A stretch of 64,000 nt of DNA from Inia geoffrensis (taxonomy: Eukaryota; Chordata; Mammalia; Artiodactyla; Iniidae), in NCBI GenBank assembly GCA_036417435.1, contig CM070907.1, positions 63,286,001 through 63,350,000 of the forward strand, in the 5' to 3' direction. A model generated the notes under the pieces. It ran no database searches. It was not told the origin of the DNA and worked only from the letters and a program-made list of their open reading frames with translations. A program made the position numbers and the translations under genes. Positions 1 through 11,999 of this stretch are shown here, piece after piece (the first letter of the stretch is position 1; the number at the start of each line of letters is the position of its first letter).

Positions 1-74
1 TTGGACAGTTCTCTCTCCAAGTGATCCCCCTGCTGGTGACCCTACTGTGTACAGCCCTAACTGAAGTCTCTCAG

Positions 75-283
75 TTTTTTTTTTTTTTTCCGGGACCCGG
101 GCCTCCCACTGCTGTAGCCTCTCCCGTTGCTGAGCACAGGCCCCAGACGCGCAGGCTCAGTGGCCATGGCTCACGGGCCTAGCCACTCCGCGGCATGTGG
201 GATCTTCCCAGACCAGGGCACGAACCCATGTCCCCTGCATTGGCAGGCGGACTCTCAATCACTGTGCCACCCGGGAAGCCCCC
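75..283 (-). repeat. CHR-type SINE
   Basis: Reads on the minus strand from GGGCTTCCCGGGTGGCAC to an A tail (T run 75-89). The flanks repeat TCTCTCA(G/A)TTTT at about 67 and 284, consistent with a target-site duplication. Confidence 0.9.
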
Positions 284-859
284 TCTCTCAATTTTTGTCT
301 CTGGAGGTTTGCTTTTTCTGGAAATATCTTCTAAAAGGAATCACATAATGTGGTCTTTTGCAATGGTTTTCTTAGCTAGTGTGCTGTATAAAAGGTAAAA
401 TATTTAGTATTTTTCAACACCATAAGAAGTGTAGGGAGTAACCCAAAACCTCATTATTTCTTTTCATTTAAAAATACAGCACACTACCTTGGATGTGCTA
501 ATGTTGCTCTATAGTCCTGAAAATGTCCCAATTATTTTCCCTTCTGCAAACAAATACTTTTTTTGTAGATCTGCATTAAACTTACACATTTCTTTGGAAA
601 GAATTGACATTCTTCAATGTTATATATTTTCTCTTCAGGCACACATTTCCTTTCCAATGCAATATGCTAAGTCAAAAGTTTTGAGAACTTTAAAAAAATT
701 ATTATTTAGGATTTGAACATATGCTAGCAGTATGTAGTTAAACCCTTTGTTCTTTTTGTGATATTTTTATATGACACATTTTCCCACAGTCTATTCTAAA
801 CCAGTGTTTCTGATAGACAGGAAAGCTACTGAATTGTGAATTTAAAATTTGGAAAAAAA

Positions 860-1410
860 CATATGGAGGTTCTTCAACAAATTTAAAATAGAACTACCAT
901 AGGATCCAGCAATCCCATTTCTGGGTATTTATCCAAAAGAATTGAAATCAGGATCTCAAAGAGATATCTGCACTCCTGTGTTCACTGCAGTATTAGTCAC
1001 AATAACCAAAATATGGAAACAACTTCAATGTCCATTGATAAATGAATGGAGAAACAAAACATGGTACATTCATATAATGCAGTATTACGTATCTTTAATG
1101 GAAGAAGAAAATACTACCATTTGCAACAACATGGATAAACTGGAAGATGTTATGCTAAGGGAAATAAGCCAGTCACAGAAGGACAAATACTACATGATTC
1201 CACTTATACGGAGTATCTAAAATAATCAAGCTCATAGGAGGGGGAAATGGGGAGCTGCTATTCAACAAAGTTTCATTTATGCCAGATGCATAAATTTTAG
1301 AGATCTGCTATTAAATATAGTGCCTATAGCTAACAATATTGTATTATACACTTAAGATTTTGTTAATAGGGCAGATCTCATGTGTTCTTACCACAATAAT
1401 AAAAGAAATC
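860..1410 (+). repeat. L1 3' portion (ORF2 end and 3' UTR)
   Basis: Contains the typical L1 ORF2 C-terminal coding order (CCAGCAATCCCATTTCTGGG, then AACAACATGGATAAACTGGA) and an A-rich end. Frames are broken. An ancient L1M-type copy. Confidence 0.8.
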
Positions 1411-1494
1411 AAGAGTGAAAAATTATATGAATACAGTCCTTAAAAGGTGGAAATTATTATCTATACTGCACTATTCTCCAGATATGAGGTAGTG

Positions 1495-1760
1495 TTACTC
1501 CATGAGAGAGTGACACGGACATCTATACACTACCAAGTATAAAATAGATCGTGAGTGGGAAGTAGCCGCATAGCACAGGGAGATCAGCTCCGTGCTTTGT
1601 GGCCACCTAGAGGGGTGGGATAGGGAGGGTGGGAGGCAGACGCAAGAGGGAGGAGATATGGGGATATATGTGTATGTATAGCTGTTCACTTTGTTATACA
1701 GCAGAAACTAACACAACATTGTAAAGCAATTATACTCCAATAAAGATGTTAAAAAAATAA
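1495..1760 (+). repeat. Cetartiodactyl L1 3' UTR end
   Basis: Has the phrases AGCACAGGGAGATCAGCTC, CACCTAGAGGGGTGGGATAG and CAATAAAGATGTTAAAAAA, typical of the L1 3' terminus in whales and relatives, ending in an A-rich tail. Confidence 0.85.
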
Positions 1761-2519
1761 TAATTCCTTTCATATGTTTGCTGGAGGCAGAGCTTCATAG
1801 ACTACTTCCTGGTGTGGAGGTAGGCATCTCACCTGAGTCACAGAAGGCTCCAGAGATTAGGCAAGCTGATAACTTGAGCCAGGAAGATGAGGTCATTCTT
1901 TTTGCCAGTCGCTGCAATCTGGCAAAAGGCAGATCCTGAGACATTTCTTGGACCAGAAACTAGACCTAAGGGAGAGGCTCTTAGGCAGAAAAAGATTGGA
2001 ACTGTGGTCAGTGGAGTTCATCCTTGAAACTGTCCCCATCCTGACTTCTCCCATCCTCCTCCACACCGTGGCCAGAGTGAACATTTGTTATCATAAAAGA
2101 GCGTGCTTCAGAGGACCCATCAGGATCTGCCCCTGCTTGCTTCTCCAGCCTCCCCTCTCGCTCCTTTCTTCTCTCTGGGACCCTATGATCTAACCATTAG
2201 TAAATTTCTTTCAGCTCCATGAGAAACTCGTCATGTTCATTTTCACCTCTAGGCCTTTGTACATGCCCAGGCCTCTGTCCCAGCCCCTCTCACACCCTCC
2301 AAACTGACTCATTCCTGCCCACTGTCAACACTCAGTTTAGACCTCACTTCCGCTAGGAATTTCTCCTTGACCTTCAAGGCTGGGCTCGGTTTTCCCTTAG
2401 CACTCTGCTTTTACCCCTGTTCCAGGGGTTATCCAGCTCTGCTGCAGTTGCCTATGAATTTGTCTGCCCCTCCCTATTCCTAGACTAGAATCTGTGCAAC
2501 ATCTGCCCTCATGAGATAC

Positions 2520-3080
2520 CCCAAGTTAGAACTGGCCAGTCCACTTGCTCCTAAATTCCTGATGCATAGAAACCGTGAGATAATAAGTGATTATTGTTGC
2601 CTTGAATCACTAAACGTTGGGGTAATTTGTCATATAGCGATGGACAACTAATGCACTATCAAAGCTCAGTGGCTTAAAACAACCGAATCTCAGATTCTGT
2701 AGGTTAGTAATTGGTGATCTCTTGCTCCTTGTGGCATCAACTGAGATCAACTCAGCAATACTCAGCTGATGCCCAGGCTGGTTGGGAGGATCCAAGGTGG
2801 TTTCACTCACAGGCCTGGCACTTTGTGGGCTGGAAGGCAGGACTCAGTTGGTTAACCACAGAGCCTACACGTGCTCTCTAGCATGGTCGTCTCAAAGTAG
2901 ACTTTTTACGTGGCAGCTGGCCTCCCCCAGAGCAAGTATCCCAAAAGAACCTGGAAGGCGCTGCATGAGTTTTTATGACCTCGTCTTGGAAGAAACATAG
3001 AGTCATTTCTGCCATATTCTCTTGGTTGAAGCAGTCATAAAGACCACCAGATTCAAGAAGAGGAAACAGAGACCCCATCC
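2520..3080 (-). repeat. Ancient LTR-like fossil (MLT1/MaLR-like)
   Basis: GTGGCTTAAAACAACCGAATC and the flanking order resemble antisense MaLR-type LTR sequence; strongly decayed. Family is by eye and uncertain. Confidence 0.4.
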
Positions 3081-3109
3081 CTTGATGAGAGGAGTTGTCA
3101 AATAACTTT

Positions 3110-3470
3110 AGCTATTTTTTAAATTAACTTTTAAACATATAATTTATATACAATGCACCCATTTAAAGATAATTTGATGAGTTTTAACAAATACGTACAC
3201 CCTGTAACCACCACGGCAATCAAGTTATAGAACATTTCCTTCACCCTAAAAAGTTCCCTCCTGCCCCCTTGTAGTCAATCCCCTCATTCCCCCCATCAGC
3301 ACTAGGCAGGATTTTCTAGAATTTTATGTGATATAGCATATAATTTCTCACACTCGGCTTTTTCACTTAGCTAAGTTCTTTTGAGACTCATCATGCTGTT
3401 GATGATGGGTCAAAACATAATCTCCTCTATGAGTTTGTCACCATGCCTGCTTAAAGGTGATGTAAACTTT
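3110..3470 (-). repeat. Old antisense L1M fragment
   Basis: Antisense L1M-like text (CACCCATTTAAAGATAATTTG, TGTAACCACCACGGCAATCA). No open frame. Confidence 0.6.
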
Positions 3471-3616
3471 TTCCCTCAAGAGAATATTTTACTTTGTGAA
3501 TTTTTTCTTTTTTTTTTTTGGCAAAACACCAATTTAACTGTTTCAAATTTGTCGGAAACAAAGTTTTTGGATAAGAAGTTATAGCAGGACTTTTATATTT
3601 CTCAAAAGTAACTTTG

Positions 3617-3820
3617 GGGCTTCCCTGGTGGCGCAGTGGTTGAGAGTCCTCCTGCCGATGCAGGGGATGCAGATTTGTGCCCCGGTCCGGGAGGATCCCA
3701 CGTGCCTCGGAGCGGCTGGGCCTGCGAGGCATGGCCGCTGAGCCTGCACGTCCGGAGCCTGTGCTCAGCAGCGGGAGAGGCCACAAGAGTGAGAGGCCCG
3801 CCTACCGCAAAAAAAAAAAA
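3617..3820 (+). repeat. CHR-type SINE with TSD
   Basis: Full-length, about 200 bp, with tRNA-like A and B boxes and an A tail. AAAGTAACTTTG occurs just before it (3605-3616) and just after it (3819-3830) as target-site duplication. Confidence 0.93.
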
Positions 3821-3879
3821 AGTAACTTTGTTGTCAGTAAAAGCTCTGATTTACTAGAAGCTTGAACTGGTTTACAAAG

Positions 3880-5200
3880 CCAATGGGTTAATCACTAGCT
3901 TGTGTTCCTAAAAATTATTGAGAGATTTAATATTAATACATTTAGTTGATTGCCTTATGGTCTATTTGCAGAGGTAATGAAAATAGGTTTTAAAGTATAA
4001 AATGCTTAGCAACAGAACATACCAAACAAATTCTTTGTGTTTTTGCCAAAGTCAGACAACATATTTGGCTTTTTCTACCACAGAAACTCTCCTGCCTCTA
4101 TTTCTACCTCATTCAACATGGCAAGGCTAACAGAAAATCAAGGTCAAATGAGGAAACTCTGCAAATGGTTTTTATCTGGCTTCACTGTTTGACCACAAAC
4201 TGGCAAACACCATAAGAAAAACTGCACAGGAGATAAATGATAGGGTAAAAGTACATTTTTGACCATGGGCCCAGGCTCTAGCAAAAGAAACTGGCCTAAG
4301 ATTTATAGAAAGTGATTTAGGAATGAATTCAAAGTACTGAAGAATCACAAAATTGTTTTTCCATTGAACAGCAACAAAAAAATTCCCATGCTTTAAAAAA
4401 TTTGTGTGGTAGCTTTTTTTTGTCCCTCTTGCATCGAACTCTATTCAATAATTTTACCCCATATCCCCACCTGTTGTTATTATTATAATTGGCACTAAAG
4501 AAATATATAACACTAATGTTAATAAAGGGCGGTTCGAATGAGGTAGGAGACATAAATGATCTCAAACTGGCTAGGTTTTGGACGACTTTTTACCGATGAG
4601 AAAAACTACCTTAACCAAAGGTAATTAATATTTTTATTCACTGCTTCAGTTCCCTTCCTTAAGTTCTTAATATGTATTAATGTAACAGCATTAATCATAA
4701 AACATATGAAAATGTATTTTTTTAAATCAAATTCAAGAATGCCAAACAGGAGACTTACGCAGAGAGTGGAGGCCCAAGAGACTGCCTCATTTTTGTCTTC
4801 TGGGGACAAAAGGATGAATAACTGACTCTAACTAAGTGCTCTCAGTTTGTAAGAAATTGTCCTGAGGCAGAGAATGAGAACGAACGCAGATGAGGAAAAG
4901 AGGAACGTTAGCGGTTGTAGATGTGTGATATTTTCTCCCCCTGAATTAGGAGAGAGCTGCCAAAAGTGGAAAGAGAGGGAAAGGCAAAATCTATACTGGT
5001 TTTCTTAAGGTTTAGAAGCAAAAAAGTAAAACGAGAAAGAAAACAAGCCGGATCAAGAACTTTTAAAGCTGTAAGTTACCTTACAAGCATTTAGTCCAGG
5101 GGTTTGCACTTCTGTTTGGAGTTAAAAGAGCTCTTACACAAAACAAAAGTAGACAGGAGAAAAGCTGCCCAGGTGGAAGGGGCTGGTAGGGGTGGAGGGG
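3880..5200. other. Intergenic, no gene seen
   Basis: AT-rich sequence upstream of the CpG island. I see no supported gene or clearly assignable repeat. Confidence 0.5.
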
Positions 5201-5378
5201 GCGCGCTGAATCCCCGTCACGCGCACACATCCCAACATCGTAGGATGCTACGCGCTGCTTGAAAACCACAGACCAGTCCTGACGTCTCATTTTACAGGGG
5301 AAGAAACAAATGAGCGGCTTACGGTCACAACACAGAGCCCGGACGTCGTCTCTACACTTCTCACCACCTCCCGGTTTG

Positions 5379-5392
5379 CCACTAGAGGGAGG
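5379..5392 (+). promoter_or_regulatory. CTCF-like motif, 13 of 14
   Basis: CCACTAGAGGGAGG matches the CTCF core except for A at position 12. It has the same orientation as the site at 5527 and lies 148 bp upstream of it. Confidence 0.35.
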
Positions 5393-5526
5393 CAAGGTGG
5401 GCGAGCGCGTCTTGTGGATTAATCTGGGTGGCTTGCGGCGGTGACAACCCCGCGACAAGAAGGTGGGAGGGCGCGGTACCCGAAGGGAGGCAGCGCGAGA
5501 CCTCGGCCTGATTGTTCCCCTTGCTG

Positions 5527-5540
5527 CCACCAGGTGGCGC
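5527..5540 (+). promoter_or_regulatory. CTCF core motif, full match
   Basis: CCACCAGGTGGCGC matches the CTCF core CCASYAGRKGGCRS at all 14 positions. It sits in the CpG island 58 bp upstream of the X-box-like site. Confidence 0.55.
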
Positions 5541-5597
5541 GCCTGGCCCGCCGCTCGCGGCTGTTTGGTGGTGGGCGGGGGAGGCCCTAGCTCGTCG

Positions 5598-5611
5598 GTC
5601 GCCTTGGAAAC
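5598..5611 (+). promoter_or_regulatory. X-box-like RFX binding site
   Basis: GTCGCCTTGGAAAC fits the RFX X-box pattern GTNRCC-(0 to 3)-RGYAAC with a 2-nt spacer and one mismatch (A for the pyrimidine in the right half). RFX factors drive many ciliary and spermatogenic genes, which fits a testis-expressed coiled-coil gene. Binding is inferred. Confidence 0.5.
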
Positions 5612-6119
5612 GGAGGGCGCCGCGGCGACGGCTGTGGAGTGTGTGGGCCTGGTCCGCCGGCCTGACGCGAGCGCTACCTCCGGACCCGTTACTGTGTATC
5701 CGCACCTGGAAGCCGTCCAGGGGAGGTCAGAAGGCTGCCTAGCCTCCTCGCTCGGCCCCGAGTCCTTCCAGTCTGACACTTAAGACTTTACGAGCATCTC
5801 CGCCCCACCCCAACGGCCCTGCTGCTTACTCTGCCACAAAATGGTCCTGGAGTCCCAACCTTCTGGGGTCCCGCGCTGGGCGAAATTCTGGGCGGTTAGG
5901 AGCCGCTGAGAAGGATTCTCATAGGCCGACCCCTACTTTTCACCCAGGAGACACAGAGGGAGGAAGAACTTTTGATGTGATCAGAACATTAACCCATCTC
6001 TTTTTCCGCCTTGCAATAGAACCCCTGGATACATTGCTTATTTGCCTTTCTAGATTTTCAGATCTGAATTTGATTCAGGTTTGCCCTCACAGTCTCTAGC
6101 ACACAGTAGATGCTCAGTA

Positions 6120-6310
6120 AACGAATGCCTTCCATTTGTATGGGGCTTTATCACTTGACAATTTCCCCAAAGCATTAGAGCCTCATTAATAACTCCGACA
6201 GGAAGTAGGACAGATGGAAGAGAAAGTGAGGGTCAGAGGGGGTTAGAGACCTGTCCGAGGTTATAAAACTCACTGGTGGAGGAGCTAGGTCTAGACTCAT
6301 CTTCTTAGTC
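6120..6310 (-). repeat. MIR-like fragment
   Basis: Antisense MIR-like order: GAGGGTCAGAGG, then TTATAAAACTCACTGGTGGAGGAG. Decayed. Confidence 0.5.
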
Positions 6311-6549
6311 TCTTCTCACTGAATTCCCAGTCTGGTGAATGCCTTTAGAATGAGTACCCCGCAAACTCTGGAACCCTTCTCTGTACCAGCACAGAACCCC
6401 TCCCACTGCAGGTACCTTATAAGTGCTCCGTGTGAGCTTGATGGCCTTTCACCCTCACCCACCCAATCCATAGGCTGGTTTCGGCTTTTTGCCCTGGCTG
6501 CTGGCAGCATCCTTCTAAACAGGACACTTGGTTTCTTTCTTTTATTAAC

Positions 6550-8860
6550 TTGCTAGATTTGTATAGCGGCCTATTTGTTTCCTCATTCCCCTTCTTACCC
6601 CATAATGCTCTGCTGGGCGGAGAGACTTGAGGAAACCGTTGGGAGGTGGGAGGAGATGTCCCATCTGAGAGGGAAGAAAAGGTTTCTGTGAAGGCAGAGA
6701 AGGAAAATAATAAGACTGGCTGTTTATCAGTGTGTGTAATAATTGCTCATGGATTTCCTTTCCACCAGCCCCAAGACCCAACCCCAGTTGGTCGTCTTTA
6801 TTCACCGCTGCTCTTTGAAGGAGAGAAGGCTTTGTGTTCTCCTCCACCATCAGAGTGTAAAGGTACTGCATGTATTTCCATTATCCTTACAATATTCTCT
6901 TCACAGTTATGTTTCTTTTGTTTTTTGACACTTCTAAAATTGAAGGACAGTAGGAGTTGAAAAAAATGTAGTTCCAGTTGCTAGAAAAGTTAGTACAATA
7001 CACTGCGTTTCCAGCTATTTGTTATTAGCAATTCCGGATCAAAAGACACCAATTTTTAAGCTAAGAATCCAATATAATTTGAGATCTGTAGTTCAAAAAT
7101 GTGCCACTAACCAAAGGATTTGTATTGGTAAAGAAAATACATGCTAATGTAATGCACATTGTCAGCCGTGCAAGTGAAAGTTGAAAATGTCATCCATCTA
7201 GATATTTTTAAATACCTTGAGTTGAATGTATAGTTATTTATCATATCTCCAAACTGGCTCTATCTTACATTTTAAAGCTGTTTGGGGCTATATATACATA
7301 ATCTATACAAAAAGAGATGGGTCTGAAATTTTGTAAAACTGTTAGGTGATATCACTACTAAGAGGCTTTAAATGGATTCAGGGTTTGGTTTTGTTTTGTT
7401 TTGTTTTGTTTTGTTTTGAACATGTGCTGGAGAGCATTTCTAAAATGTTTTCAATTGTGTTGAAAATGTGTTCTAGCTGAATTGAGAATTTGAGTTTAAA
7501 AGTTATTTTACTTTCCAAATTCAGGGTATATACAACGTTATGAGCAAATAAATAGGGCCACTAGGGAAGAAAGTGAGCATGCATTATTTGCCAGTCAGTC
7601 ATTCACATCAGACATTTATTGAACATCTAGTTTATGCCCATGGGAGATGCTGACCTATGTGCCAACATCTGTGTTTGAATTCCCAAAGATATGAGTTGCT
7701 GAAGTAGTTACTATTCAGTATTTAAGGAGTTATGTTTTGTTGAAGATGAGTGTCTTGATAGTTAGACGTGTGCCTTTTAAGTTTGCTCTTTAACAAAGGC
7801 TCTCGGAAGTACTGCATTATTATTGTTGTTGTTGTTAGATTTACATAATGTTATAGCTTGTTAATGGCAAAGCCATGACTAGACTTTAAGACTTCCGGCA
7901 CCCATATAAAGGCCTTTTAACTAAATCGTGCTGTCAACCCCTGATGGAATCTTATTCAGAACTTTTGTCATTACTAATGCTATCAAGTAAACATCTTCCA
8001 TTTTAATCTACATTTATATAAAACATTAGCTAACAAACATCAGGATCCATTTCAAACGTCTGGAAAGGTATTAGGGCAGAACTGCCATCCCTCCCCAGCT
8101 TCCACAAAACTTGAAAGGAGTCATTAGGAGGCTTCTGGATATTCATGGCTCCACAAAGTCATGAAAAAAGCCATTAGGAGCTTTCTAGGTATTGAGCCAG
8201 GATCCTGAGACTGTGCAGGAAGGGACACACTCCTTGTTTTCTGGGTAATTTTGCAAAGTCAAGTAAAGCATTATGGGCTAACAGCTCATTTGAAGAAGAT
8301 GGCTACTATATGTCCCTTTTTACTAAATAGACTTCTTACTTTTCACTGAGAAGCATTTGAGGAATATTTTTTGAAACATTTTCGGACAGAAAATGATTAT
8401 GAAATAGTCTCTCAAAAGGCTGGATACCTGAGTCCTTCAAACCCACCCTCCTCACCTGCCCTCACTATATATAGTGTGTGTTATTGATGCCCAAACAGAG
8501 TTGGGAGAGGAAAAACAGACAGGCACAAAAGGTCATGCCCTGGGCGAAGATCTCTTTAGCATTCATTACTTGTGTGGTTTTCTCAAGCCTTTTAAAGTTG
8601 CTCTTTTTTTTTTTTTTTTTTTAGGTTCTGCTGGAGTATGCTTCTTTCTTCCTATCAGTCTGAGTAGAGATCTCACCTCTTCTACATTTTATAACCAAGG
8701 GCCAGGAAAATTGCCACACAGAGAACAGGCACTAAATAGATGTTTGAAATTACTGACAAAGCCGATTAGGTGTCTGTCAGGAATTATTTTAAGTGAAATC
8801 TTCCTGGAAGATAATTACGTTACTTTGTGACTATTTTTCTAGAATTCTCACTTTTTACTG
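6550..8860. other. 5' untranslated intron, mostly unique
   Basis: No exon is recognised. It holds a GTTTT pentamer run (7387-7418), a short L2-like antisense piece near 7600-7650 and a diverged tandem duplication (8101-8198). Confidence 0.45.
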
Positions 8861-8871
8861 AGAGAGAAATC

Positions 8872-9074
8872 TGGGACTTCCCTGGAAATCCAGTGGTTAA
8901 GACTTCACCTTCCAGTGCAGAGGGTGAGGGTTCAATCCCTGGTGGGGGAGCTAAGATCCCACATGCCTCAGGGCCAGAAAACCAAAACATAAAACGGAAG
9001 CAATATTGTAACAAATTCAATAAAGACTTTAAAAAAATGGTCCACATCAAAAAAAAAAAAAAAAAAAAGACATG
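8872..9074 (+). repeat. CHR-2-like SINE with TSD
   Basis: Starts GGGACTTCCCTGGAAATCC and ends with the CAATAAAGACTTT tail motif plus a 20-A run. CTGAGAGAGAAATC (8858-8871) and CTGAGATAGAAATC (9075-9088) are the duplicated target site. Confidence 0.88.
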
Positions 9075-9089
9075 CTGAGATAGAAATCC

Positions 9090-10255
9090 TCTAGGTGGTC
9101 AGGAACTGTAAATCCTTGTAAATGTTTATTAAAATCCCCGTTGTTTGTAGTACATTAATGCAAAAGTACATTTTGAGGCAATGTCATTAGCTCATTGCAA
9201 AAAGGCAGGTATTAAGCAGGCAATCCAACTGGTTTACTAATTTTCTGTAAAGTGTGTGAAACAATGAATCTTAATATAGTTTATGCACAAATCATTTGTG
9301 CTTAATGGATCTACATTTTCACTCATATTTTATTAAAATCCTCTGCCGTGAGCTGCAGTTAGGTAACTAATTGTACATTGGTCAGAGAGTTGAAAACATT
9401 AGAGCCAGGTAACTGAAGTAATTGGGCAAGATGAGGTCATTTTTCCTCCAGCACCAGATGGGTACCATAGGTGGGAACCATAACTCTTGATCTCTTCTAT
9501 ATGACTCAGAAAAAAAATTAGAAATTAATGCTGTTTTACCTTTTAAATAAAATATTTTATAGTAAAAGTTTTTGTTAAATACTAAGTTATTATAAAATGA
9601 AACTCTTGACAGCATGCTATGTTTTTGTGCAACGGTCAATTTAAACATTCTAATTCTAAAATAGAAAATAATATAAAAATTCAATTCTGCATCTGAAACA
9701 AAAGAAAGCAAAATTTTTTCCTAGCTGATAAGTTTCAGCTGTGACCTGTGACCTGTGATGGTATAATGAAACATTTTGGTGTGTAGCTTATAGAATTATT
9801 CTCAATACTTTCATATCTGAGAAGATATCACTTAATATATTACCGTGTCTTAATATATTAAATCTTTTTGATGTGTCACCTTTGTGATTTTCAGTTAAAA
9901 GGTATTGTAGTATATTTGCATGCATGAATACTAGAATCTATTAGGATGCAGAGATGAACATGCTTGTCTAGAAAAGAAAAGTCTCAGCCACAAAGACTGA
10001 GTCTTGCTGGAGGTCTGGTTATGTAAGCAGCATGTCTGCAGGGGGAAAAGTATGTTTTCATTTCAGAGAGTTTCTCCACCTTGGATCTCAATGACCTATG
10101 TAGATTGCCTATTCAGTGATCCAAATCAACGATGAAGGCTGACAGTAGCAAACCACATGGATTAGTCTTTACACCTCTCATCATACTTGGCAGCAGGCAG
10201 ACATCCTCTGCTTTAGTTACCTGAAATTTAAAGAAGCATAATCTGGAGCCATAAC
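9090..10255. other. Intronic, nothing recognised
   Basis: AT-rich intron with no supported exon, RNA gene or repeat that I can name. Confidence 0.4.
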
Positions 10256-10257
10256 TA

Positions 10258-10705
10258 AAGGGGCAGAATGCTTATTAAGCTCTTTCTATATGTCAGACAC
10301 TATGCTAGGTGCTTTAAATATTAACTTATTTAATCCTTACTACAGCATTTAGAATAAGATTTTTTGTTTTTGTTTTTTTGCGGTACGTGGGCCTCTCAAC
10401 TGCTGTGGCCTCTCCCATTGCGGAGCGCAGGCTCCAGACGCACAGGCCCAGTGGCCATGGCCCACAGGCCCAGCCGCTCCGCGGCATGTGGGATCCTCGC
10501 GGACCGGGGCACGAACCCACGTCCCCTGCATCTGCAGGCGGACTCTCAACCACTGCGCCACCAGGGAAACCCTAGAATAAGATTTTTGTTCTCACTTTAG
10601 GAATGATGGAACTGAAGCTCAAAAAGATTCAGTAACCTACTCAAGGTCACACAGGTAAAAGATGGTGGATCTAGGATTAAAATATGTCTGCCTGATTCAT
10701 CGACC
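10258..10705 (-). repeat. MIR split by a CHR SINE
   Basis: Antisense MIR text (GTCAGACACTATGCTAGGTG; then GGTCACACAGGTAAAAGATG) is interrupted by the SINE at 10366-10572, so the MIR is older. Confidence 0.8.
10366..10572 (-). repeat. CHR-type SINE inside MIR
   Basis: Full-length minus-strand copy. TAGAATAAGATTTTT flanks it on both sides (from 10350 and from 10573). Confidence 0.93.
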
Positions 10706-10815
10706 TGTCCATTCATTCATTTGACAAGGACTGCATCTTCTGTGCTAGGTGGGGAAATACAGTAATGCACAAGGATTACATCATCCCCACTCTCATGGAG
10801 TTTCCAGCCATTTTA
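10706..10815 (-). repeat. L2 3' end fragment
   Basis: CATTCATTCATTTGACAAGG followed by CTCTCATGGAGTTTCCAGCC is antisense L2 3'-end text. Confidence 0.55.
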
Positions 10816-11728
10816 ACAAATAATTACAAAGGCTATGTTCTTTCTACCACACCCAACTACTAACACATTGATTGAAGGTTAGGCACTTATTTTCTTGAGA
10901 TTAATAAAAATCAAAAGATAAAAGTCTGTCAAGGAAGGCTATGATCTTAAAAGATGTGCATTAGTATCCATACCAAATCCACAAAGTTATTTCTGCTTCC
11001 CATAAAAATCTAAGAACCTTGGGCCTGATTTTCTCGTTTAAAAAATATTAGTTTTGATAGTTTTTATTATTAGTTACAAAAGCAATTAATACCTGATGAA
11101 CAGTTACTGTTAATGATAACACATTATTATTATCATTCTTCTTATTATTTTGCATTCGTAAACCTCTTAACCATTTAAAAAACACTTTAATGTGTCCTTT
11201 TATTTGTTCTTTATAACAATCCTGGCCAAACCTAATTCTTTGGATCCCAGTTCAAATTCTTTTGGAGCCTAGTCTCTTGGTGCTTATAGAAAGCTGTGCT
11301 TTTGTTTTGTCTTACTTTTTAAAAAGTAAAAGACATATATCAAGCTGCTGTTACATGTGGTGCACTCTACCAAACATTGTGGAGACATTAAACGATTGAA
11401 AAAGTTTAGCCCTTGCTCTTAAAGAAGCTTGACAGAGGCAACAGTTGTTGATGGATAATGTAAGAGAGTGAGTCTCAGACAGTTTTGGGTGGGGGAATGC
11501 TGCACCTGGGCTAAGCATGGAACTCACCAGACTCAAGAACCCAGTTGATTCATGAGGTCCCAGCATTGTGGTGGATGTTAGCTCTCGGGACGTGGAAGCA
11601 ATCTGGATGGAAGAGCCAGTTTTAAATTAAGTCCCAGCAGTGCTTTATCTCGTAAACACAAGTAGAGGGACAAAGAATTTATTTATTCTTCCTATGTCTC
11701 TTTTTAAAACAGGTATTCTTCTTTCTAG

Positions 11729-11836
<108 letters not shown>

Positions 11837-11934
11837 TAAGCTTAGATTATGAAATCCCAAAGTTCCCATACATAAGTGGCAATCATTGCGGCTAAGACTC
11901 ATATGACTCCAATGGAAAATGAAGTGCTCAAAAG

Positions 11935-11992
11935 CGCTTCAGTAGTTGTGGCTCACGGGCTCAGTAGTTGTGGCTTATGGGCTTAGTTGTAA
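11935..11992 (-). repeat. Fragment of long CHR SINE
   Basis: Two repeats of CAGTAGTTGTGGCT with CACGGGCT match the middle of the 310-bp SINE form seen at 38401-38720. Ends are missing. Confidence 0.65.
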
Positions 11993-11999
11993 CTGAAGG

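Larger units (their letters stand above)
5200..5900. promoter_or_regulatory. CCDC83: CpG island, probable CCDC83 promoter
   Basis: This is the only sizeable GC- and CpG-rich stretch in the window, densest at about 5330-5760, in otherwise AT-rich DNA. It lies about 6 kb upstream of the CCDC83 start codon on the same strand, as expected for a promoter with an untranslated first exon. A candidate splice donor (GGGAG then GTCAGA, GT at 5726-5727) could end that exon. It contains an X-box-like site and two CTCF-like sites, listed separately. No TATA box stands out. Long open frames here on both strands (for example 5081-5779 minus) are probably GC-driven. Alternative: a divergent promoter that also serves a minus-strand transcript such as an upstream exon of SYTL2. 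The promoter role is inference. Confidence 0.7.

Noticed and set aside
3617..3820. tRNA gene from A and B box resemblance
   Set aside because: The boxes belong to the tRNA-derived head of a SINE; there is no cloverleaf or anticodon arm.
5081..5779. 232-codon minus-strand open frame, the longest in the window
   Set aside because: It lies across the CpG island, is rich in P, R, S and A, has no recognisable domain, and overlaps two other-strand frames. Stop-poor GC-rich DNA explains it.
11711..11712. Alternative acceptor AG for the first coding exon
   Set aside because: It lacks a good pyrimidine tract; the AG at 11727-11728 follows TATTCTTCTTTCT. Neither choice changes the protein.
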